Of a DNA stretch of 5,118 nucleotides, positions 1 through 4,033 are shown piece after piece. The stretch covers positions 1 through 5,118 of the forward strand of contig JAMOMD010000462.1 of the NCBI GenBank assembly GCA_027068725.1, read 5' to 3'. Positions within the stretch are counted from its first letter, which is position 1. Each line of letters begins with the position of its first letter. The notes under the pieces were generated by a model. It ran no database searches. It saw nothing but the letters and a program-made list of their open reading frames with translations, and was not told the DNA's origin. The DNA comes from Thermoproteales archaeon. Lineage in GTDB: Archaea > Thermoproteota > Thermoprotei > Thermoproteales > Thermocladiaceae. The position numbers and the translations under genes are program-made.

Positions 1-680
1 CACCAAATACTACAAAGGTCACAATACCAGCAGTTGTTCCTGGAAAGCCTATTCCTCTGGTATTTGTATTCAACGTGCCAGATAGTGTAAAGCCAGGAGT
101 GTACGAGCTTAAGCTTGACGTTAAGTACGGATCCGCAGACACGTATTATGTAATTTATTTGAAAGTTTACGAGAAGCCAGTGTTCAAAGTTATCAAAATT
201 GAAACAGTAAAGTTCTATCCTGGAGCATCATCTGCACTACTGAGAGTCTGGGTAAAGTACGTATCTGGCCCAACGCTGTATGGCGTGCAGGCAATCCTAT
301 CAATGCCTAATGTGTTCACCTTCCACGTACCAAGCAATAATCCACTTGCAGCCATGTATGCTAACAGGATCGTGCTTGGCAAGATTAGTCCAGGACAGGT
401 GTTCCAGCTCGACTATCTAGTTGACATAGATAGCGCAGCAGTGCCTGGCCCGTACAACATGACGCTCATGCTCATGTACATACCTGCACCGATGCTTCCA
501 TACATGGCTAAGCTTGGAAAGAACTTCGAGATGACTAGCACACTACATCTCACTGTCAGAGTATACACAACACTACAGGTTGAGGCTATGAAGCATCTGC
601 CAGAGATCGTGTGTGCTATAATAATCGTTGTGGCAATAATAGCAATTGCAGTATCTAGAAGAAGACGTAGACGCGCATAG
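1..680 (+). CDS. C-terminal part of a surface/S-layer-like protein with COG1361/NEW3-type repeats and a C-terminal membrane anchor (5' partial)
   Basis: The frame is open from the window edge (first full codon at base 3) to the TAG at 678-680, giving 225 visible residues; the true start lies upstream. The visible part is rich in beta-strands and has the cadence of archaeal COG1361/NEW3 domains: a 'VPDSVKPGVYELKLDV' segment, a linker around 'KVYEKPVFKV', then a second unit ending 'GKISPGQVFQLDYLVDI' and 'VPGPYNMTLML'. Such domains are extracellular beta-sandwiches in large archaeal envelope proteins. Close to the C-terminus is one hydrophobic helix (about bases 606-653, 'AIIIVVAIIAIAV') followed at once by six arginines and an alanine, a strong positive-inside stop-transfer signal. 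I infer an extracellular body anchored by its C-terminus with a tiny cytoplasmic tail. The FHA gene starts 46 bp downstream but has its own TATA box. The family call is moderately sure and the exact role is unknown. Confidence 0.72.
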   Translation, partial: PNTTKVTIPAVVPGKPIPLVFVFNVPDSVKPGVYELKLDVKYGSADTYYVIYLKVYEKPVFKVIKIETVKFYPGASSALLRVWVKYVSGPTLYGVQAILSMPNVFTFHVPSNNPLAAMYANRIVLGKISPGQVFQLDYLVDIDSAAVPGPYNMTLMLMYIPAPMLPYMAKLGKNFEMTSTLHLTVRVYTTLQVEAMKHLPEIVCAIIIVVAIIAIAVSRRRRRRA

Positions 681-683
681 ACG

Positions 684-695
684 ATATACTTAAAA
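684..695 (+). promoter_or_regulatory. Probable archaeal TATA box for the FHA gene
   Basis: The A/T-rich element ATATACTTAAAA lies in the 46-bp gap between the surface-protein stop and the FHA start. Its centre is near 690. Archaeal initiation about 25 bases downstream would fall near 715-717, roughly 10 bases before the ATG at 727. No Shine-Dalgarno-like sequence precedes that ATG, so a near-leaderless transcript fits. The call rests on motif and spacing only. Confidence 0.5.
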
Positions 696-726
696 CAGAT
701 CTGCGGCTCTTGTTACCACACAGATA

Positions 727-1110
727 ATGCAGGAAAGCCAAACTGCAACACTTGAGCTACAGCAGAAGCCTCGCAAGAGCTATGTGAGGATAAAGTTTCT
801 TCAAGTTCCTGTTCATGAACTATGTGGCGTAGAACTATTCGTGGACATTGATGCTGTTAGAGAAGTATCGATTGGCAGGAGTCCAGAGAACATCATAGTC
901 ATACCAGACCCCACGGTCTCTAGGAGACATGCTGCAATAGTGAAGAATGGCGAGAGTGTCGTAATAAAAGACCTAGGCAGCAAGAACGGAACGTACGTTC
1001 AGGAAGGTGGAGTATTTAATAAAATATCAGAATATCATGTGCGAAGTTCCGTCATAGTAAGATTAGGGTACTACACTGTCCTAGAGGTAGAGTATCGTGA
1101 AGAAACATAG
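727..1110 (+). CDS. Single-domain FHA protein (phosphothreonine reader)
   Basis: This 127-residue protein is almost entirely one forkhead-associated domain, about residues 18-124. The signature residues are all present: 'IGR' at 49-51, 'SRRHA' at 65-69 and 'GSKNGTY' at 84-90. R51, S65, H68, N87 and G88 occupy the positions that form the fold and grip phosphothreonine in characterised FHA domains, so it should be a competent reader. The first 17 residues are polar and glutamine-rich, probably flexible. There is no signal peptide, membrane helix or zinc finger, so it is likely cytosolic. Archaeal FHA proteins are known partners of Hanks-type kinases (for example ArnA in Sulfolobus archaellum control); this one is smaller and lacks the ArnA zinc finger. 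Its last codons overlap the convergent kinase gene by 40 bp. The family is near certain; the partner is inferred from position. The ATG at 727 is chosen for its TATA box and complete domain. Confidence 0.93.
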   Translation: MQESQTATLELQQKPRKSYVRIKFLQVPVHELCGVELFVDIDAVREVSIGRSPENIIVIPDPTVSRRHAAIVKNGESVVIKDLGSKNGTYVQEGGVFNKISEYHVRSSVIVRLGYYTVLEVEYREET

Positions 1111-2591
1111 ACTAGAACTCTCATAACCTGATCTATATCTGGCCTAGCTTCAGGATCCACACTCAGCATTCTACTTATCAGCTCCTCCAGCTCTACAGGA
1201 ACGTCAGATCTGATAGATCGTAACGATGGTAATGGCATATTCTTCAGAATAAACTCGTTGGGTACGCGCCCTGTCAACATCTCATACATTATGCATCCGA
1301 GTGAGTATATGTCACTCTTCGTAGAACCAATGAAACTCCTAATCATTTCAGGAGCTGCATATAGGTACGATATTTGCGTAATCCTTACAGGACCTCTAGA
1401 TTCTTTAGCAGAGCCGAGATCACATAATTTTATTTGAAAAGACTTCTCATCCATTATAAGCACATTCTCAGGCTTCAGATCGAGATGAACTAGACCATTA
1501 TAATGAAGTTCTCTAATTGCCTCACACAATTTTAGTGATATCTTTAGAAACTCATCAAGCCCAAGCTTACCACGAGTAAGAAGTAGTTTCCTAAGACTCA
1601 GCTTGCCAAGTTCCATTATTGCGTATGGAGGATCTTCTATATAAGGACGAGATTGCGATGGGACATGTACTTCAAATACCTTTATTACGTGGTTAAGATT
1701 CAGTCTAATGTAGCGACTCATCTCGTCTCTAAATTCTTGTAAAATTCTCTGATTTGTAGCGTAACTTTCTTTCAGTATCTTTGCAGCATACACACGACCT
1801 TCTTCATCAGATACTTTTAGCACATAGCTGAACCCTCCTAGACCAACAACATCAATACATAGGTATCTACCTCCAACATATGTACCAATCCATGTATATG
1901 GAATCTCTATGCGGAACCTGAATCTTGGTCTACAGACTAGTGATAGTATGCTAGCGAGGAGACAGCCTAGTGATGGAACAATGTAGGTGTAGCCTGCTGT
2001 TGAAAAAACAAATCCTGATAGTAGTGTTAGTATAAGTGTGCTAGATCTTCTATATGATAATAGTAGCGAAAGAGCAATTACCGGTAACGTCAAGTTAACT
2101 AGACCACTTAGAAAGCACAATATTATGAGTACTGTAGTGATAATTACTGTAATGTACTCAACTCTAAGATATGGTGTCAGGTAGGTGCGAGATAGAGTAT
2201 TTAGTAAGAAGCCTAGTATGAAACCAGCGAAGCAGCATAGTACTAATGTACTGATGTCTATATAATGTTTGAAAAGTACTGCAAGTGATAGTACGTATAT
2301 TGCCATCCCTATTTTGTCGATATTCTTGATGTTTGGAAATAGTTTAAGCTCAACTACAAGTAGCAGTATCAGAATAGTTTCGATATAGATTACTTGTGAA
2401 AGAATACGTGGGAATAATATTAATAATGCTGAAAGTACGCATAGAGTAGATGCTAAGACTAATCTAATTGCGAGCTTGCTTCTTCTATCTCTAGTCTGTG
2501 GTTTTATAGAAAATGCAACTATTGTACAGAGAGCGAGCAGGTACGCGACTGTCGATATCTTTATAGTGCTAGGGCTTAGTGGCAGTAGCAT
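1071..2591 (-). CDS. Polytopic membrane Ser/Thr protein kinase (Hanks type)
   Basis: This 506-residue protein has an N-terminal half with eight or nine hydrophobic helices (about residues 10-220) and a C-terminal eukaryotic-like kinase domain (about 235-495). Kinase landmarks are complete: glycine loop 'VGLGGFSYV' 249-257, ATP lysine K271 in 'YAAKIL', a helix-C glutamate at E286 or E290, catalytic loop 'HLDLKPEN' 369-376 with D371, K373 and N376, metal-binding 'DLG' 391-393, 'APE' 413-415, D427 in 'DIYSLG', and R483 in 'ARPD'. The arginine usual before D371 is leucine, making it a non-RD kinase, as in myosin light-chain kinases; it should be active. The activation segment is short with candidate sites T405 and S408, and the C-terminus (497-505) is Ser/Thr-rich. 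Loop charges place the kinase in the cytosol. The start ATG overlaps the upstream gene's TAA (TAATG) and is preceded by AGGAG. No extracellular sensor domain is seen; the membrane part itself may sense the signal. Substrate unknown. Confidence 0.93.
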   Translation of the reverse strand: MLLPLSPSTIKISTVAYLLALCTIVAFSIKPQTRDRRSKLAIRLVLASTLCVLSALLILFPRILSQVIYIETILILLLVVELKLFPNIKNIDKIGMAIYVLSLAVLFKHYIDISTLVLCCFAGFILGFLLNTLSRTYLTPYLRVEYITVIITTVLIILCFLSGLVNLTLPVIALSLLLSYRRSSTLILTLLSGFVFSTAGYTYIVPSLGCLLASILSLVCRPRFRFRIEIPYTWIGTYVGGRYLCIDVVGLGGFSYVLKVSDEEGRVYAAKILKESYATNQRILQEFRDEMSRYIRLNLNHVIKVFEVHVPSQSRPYIEDPPYAIMELGKLSLRKLLLTRGKLGLDEFLKISLKLCEAIRELHYNGLVHLDLKPENVLIMDEKSFQIKLCDLGSAKESRGPVRITQISYLYAAPEMIRSFIGSTKSDIYSLGCIMYEMLTGRVPNEFILKNMPLPSLRSIRSDVPVELEELISRMLSVDPEARPDIDQVMRVLVYVSSRYSTSRTV

Positions 2592-2593
2592 TA
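2589..2593 (-). promoter_or_regulatory. TAATG stop/start overlap joining nucleotidyltransferase and kinase genes
   Basis: On the minus strand the nucleotidyltransferase ends TAA and the kinase begins ATG with one base shared (TAATG). An AGGAG Shine-Dalgarno lies three bases before the ATG, inside the last codons of the upstream gene. This is the usual layout of a two-gene operon with coupled translation, and it fixes the kinase start. Confidence 0.8.
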
Positions 2594-3340
2594 GCTCCTG
2601 TGCGTTGAGAACTTCTCCAGTATTTTCCTTATTATGTTAGAAGTACTGTAAAGTTCTGAATTTAATCTACTTGGCAACCTGCGAATCTGCACATTCTCTA
2701 GACCTCTCTTCTCTAGTTCTCTCCTTAGCTTATCCTCATCTACTGGCTGGTCTGGTCCTAGGAGTATGATGTTAGGCTTCTCCTCTTCAACTACTCTGAA
2801 CATGTCGTCCTCGTAGCCTAGCCTTGCCTTATGTACGTACACTATGTTTCGAACAACTTCTAATCTCTGATTTTCTCCTATTATCACATCCCTACCCTTC
2901 AGCTTCCTGACAGTGCTATCTCTTGCGACTACTGTCACTACTCTGCCAAGCTTCCAAGCTTCCTGAAGGTAGTATATGTGTCCGGGATGCAGTATCTCAA
3001 ACGTGCCTGCTGTAAGTACTTTCGTTGTTGCTCGTTCATAGAGATCACTCGGCTTAAGCCAGTCGAACTGTGCTAAACCCAGGAGGCGTAGAGCATCTAG
3101 AAGACCTTCCGCATATGCTATTGTTGCAAGTGCAGTAAATACGTCGCCTCTTGATAAGTAATGTCTAGAATCTCTCACGTACGCTCTAACTATCTCTAGT
3201 ATCTCTCTTATCTTAGGGTCAGAGTCGCGAAGAATAAGCTTATCGAGTGCTTGTTCAACATTTCGAATATATATCTCAACCTTAGTCTCAGGAGGAAGAG
3301 AAGAAATGTCCATCATGTACCCGGTCTCAGTCACGTACAT
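2591..3340 (-). CDS. DUF357 domain fused to RibL-like cytidylyltransferase-family protein (probable archaeal FAD synthase)
   Basis: This 249-residue protein has two domains. Residues about 18-90 form a helical DUF357 domain ('VEIYIRNVEQALDK', 'DALRLLGL'), which is archaea-specific and of unknown role. Residues about 105-240 are a cytidylyltransferase-fold nucleotidyltransferase: 'AGTFEILHPGH' 111-121 carries the HxGH nucleotide motif (H118, H121), 'RKLKGR' 145-150 and 'LGPDQ' 194-198 follow, and 'YSTSNIIRKI' 231-240 is the ISSxxxR-type motif with R238. In archaea this architecture is usually assigned as FAD synthase (RibL type), moving AMP from ATP to FMN; another pyrophosphate-releasing nucleotidyl transfer cannot be excluded. 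The protein contains no cysteine. It is the promoter-proximal gene of a two-gene operon with the kinase. The ATG at 3340 has AGGTG two bases upstream; methionines 9 and 10 are possible alternative starts because the conserved region begins after them. Confidence 0.85.
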   Translation of the reverse strand: MYVTETGYMMDISSLPPETKVEIYIRNVEQALDKLILRDSDPKIREILEIVRAYVRDSRHYLSRGDVFTALATIAYAEGLLDALRLLGLAQFDWLKPSDLYERATTKVLTAGTFEILHPGHIYYLQEAWKLGRVVTVVARDSTVRKLKGRDVIIGENQRLEVVRNIVYVHKARLGYEDDMFRVVEEEKPNIILLGPDQPVDEDKLRRELEKRGLENVQIRRLPSRLNSELYSTSNIIRKILEKFSTHRS

Positions 3341-3347
3341 TGCACCT
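3341..3347 (-). promoter_or_regulatory. Shine-Dalgarno of the nucleotidyltransferase gene
   Basis: Read on the minus strand, AGGTG sits two bases before the ATG at 3340. It matches the core of the archaeal anti-Shine-Dalgarno complement, though the spacing is tight. It supports the ATG at 3340 over the internal methionines 9 and 10, which have no comparable site in front of them. Confidence 0.5.
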
Positions 3348-3380
3348 ATTTTTACACATTCTCCGCACCGTCTGTTACGT

Positions 3381-3400
3381 AAGATTTAAAAGATATTATA
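3381..3400. promoter_or_regulatory. Shared TATA region of two divergent promoters
   Basis: The 90-bp gap between the divergent starts at 3340 and 3431 holds one A/T-rich core, with the self-complementary TTTAAA at 3385-3390. Read forward it is TTTAAAAGAT; read in reverse it is CTTTTAAATCTT. Starts about 25 bases away on each side would fall near 3413 (+) and 3362 (-), giving leaders of roughly 18 and 21 bases, each just long enough to carry the Shine-Dalgarno seen. A second A/T block (ATATTATA, 3393-3400) could serve the plus strand instead. The assignment is by motif and spacing only. Confidence 0.55.
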
Positions 3401-3418
3401 GAACTCAGCAACAAGCGC

Positions 3419-3427
3419 TGAGGTGAT
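3419..3427 (+). promoter_or_regulatory. Near-perfect Shine-Dalgarno of the NusA-like gene
   Basis: TGAGGTGAT is complementary over nine bases to the conserved 3' end of archaeal 16S rRNA (ATCACCTCA), ending three bases before the ATG at 3431. It settles that start and predicts strong, leader-dependent initiation, unlike the flanking FHA and aspS genes, which lack such a site. Confidence 0.75.
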
Positions 3428-3430
3428 GAT

Positions 3431-3940
3431 ATGAAAATACCATTCTGCACGTTCTGCGTGAAGACGAGAGTCTTCTGCGCACGATGTCAGCAGCTACTAG
3501 ACTCACAGGAATATGACATGACTGATGTCGACGTGATAAATGCCTTCCTGAACATAAAGCAGAAGTACGACGAGTACCTGAAGAACCTCGAGTACGTGAA
3601 GTCCTACGCAGCTGACGATACTATCGTTGTTGTGCTTAAAGGAGTCAGAAGCCTTCCAAGGCAAGTCGTCAAGGAGATAGAGCAGAGTCTAGAGGAGCAG
3701 CTTGGCAAGAGAGTTAGAATAGTAGAGAAGTCTAACAACATTAACGAGCTTGCTGCACAGCTTGCGCAGCCTGCCAGGATTTTGACCGTCGCAATCTCGT
3801 GGCTTCCAGATGGGACGAGTGAGGCAGTTGTCAAGATAACTAGAATGGAAGCTAGGAGACTGCCATTCAAGCCTAGCGAATTTGCTAAGATACTGAGCCT
3901 GGTATCTGGGACAAACGTGAGAGTTGAAATAACTAGATAA
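3431..3940 (+). CDS. NusA-like protein: N-terminal zinc finger plus KH-type RNA-binding region
   Basis: This 169-residue protein starts with a four-cysteine knuckle, C6xxC9 and C16xxC19 ('CTFC', 'CARC'), probably binding zinc. A helical linker follows (about 33-57), then a region resembling the tandem KH domains of archaeal NusA. The first KH (about 60-120) has 'LGKRVRIVEKSNNINELAAQ' and 'PARILTVAI', a pattern typical of the first NusA KH unit. The second (about 128-168) ends 'LSLVSGTNVRVEITR'. At both places where a KH domain normally carries GxxG I see other residues ('RSLP' near 73-76; 'PFKP' near 145-148), so RNA contact may be altered. Crenarchaeal genomes often carry such a gene beside aspS, annotated as a transcription elongation factor; the role is not established. 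The start is fixed by the strong Shine-Dalgarno. A pyrimidine-rich stretch follows the stop, and aspS begins 93 bp downstream. Confidence 0.8.
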   Translation: MKIPFCTFCVKTRVFCARCQQLLDSQEYDMTDVDVINAFLNIKQKYDEYLKNLEYVKSYAADDTIVVVLKGVRSLPRQVVKEIEQSLEEQLGKRVRIVEKSNNINELAAQLAQPARILTVAISWLPDGTSEAVVKITRMEARRLPFKPSEFAKILSLVSGTNVRVEITR

Positions 3941-3962
3941 TTCTTCCCTGTTTCTTCTTTCC
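3941..3962 (+). terminator. Possible pyrimidine-rich terminator after the NusA-like gene
   Basis: Immediately after the TAA stop lies a T/C tract (TTCTTCCCTGTTTCTTCTTT and two more bases) with one purine. Archaeal RNA polymerase terminates at U-rich stretches without needing a hairpin. The T runs here are only two or three long, so it may be a weak or partial terminator, with some read-through into aspS. Confidence 0.3.
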
Positions 3963-3995
3963 TGAATACTCCCTCCTGGACAACATAGCAGAAAT

Positions 3996-4003
3996 CCTAT
4001 TTT
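3996..4003 (+). promoter_or_regulatory. Weak candidate TATA box for aspS
   Basis: CCTATTTT, centred about 34 bases before the aspS ATG, is the best A/T-rich element in the 93-bp gap. Initiation about 25 bases downstream would leave a leader under 10 bases, in keeping with the absence of a clear Shine-Dalgarno before the ATG. It is a poor match to the archaeal consensus, and read-through from the NusA-like gene is an alternative. Confidence 0.3.
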
Positions 4004-4033
4004 GTACTCCTAGACCATCAAGCTACGAGCAAG

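Noticed and set aside
75..77. GTG as the start codon of the first gene
   Set aside because: The frame is open back to the window edge and the residues encoded by bases 3-74 continue the same beta-domain pattern, so this GTG is an internal valine.
1449..1503. Pseudokinase, because the catalytic arginine of HRD is replaced
   Set aside because: The catalytic aspartate, lysine, asparagine, metal-binding aspartate (DLG), ATP lysine and glycine loop are all present; leucine at this place is found in active kinases.
2560..2620. Kinase start further downstream (methionine 96)
   Set aside because: It would remove the first three membrane helices and break the regular positive-inside pattern, while the ATG at 2591 has a Shine-Dalgarno and the TAATG overlap.
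3418..3429. CTGA followed by GTGATGA, resembling D' and C' boxes of a C/D guide RNA
   Set aside because: The boxes coincide with the Shine-Dalgarno, which explains GTGATGA, and there is no matching terminal C and D box at the right distances.
3604..3870. Minus-strand open frame of 88 codons inside the NusA-like gene
   Set aside because: It is antisense to a recognisable gene, has no family resemblance and no promoter or Shine-Dalgarno; its composition is what a shadow frame gives.
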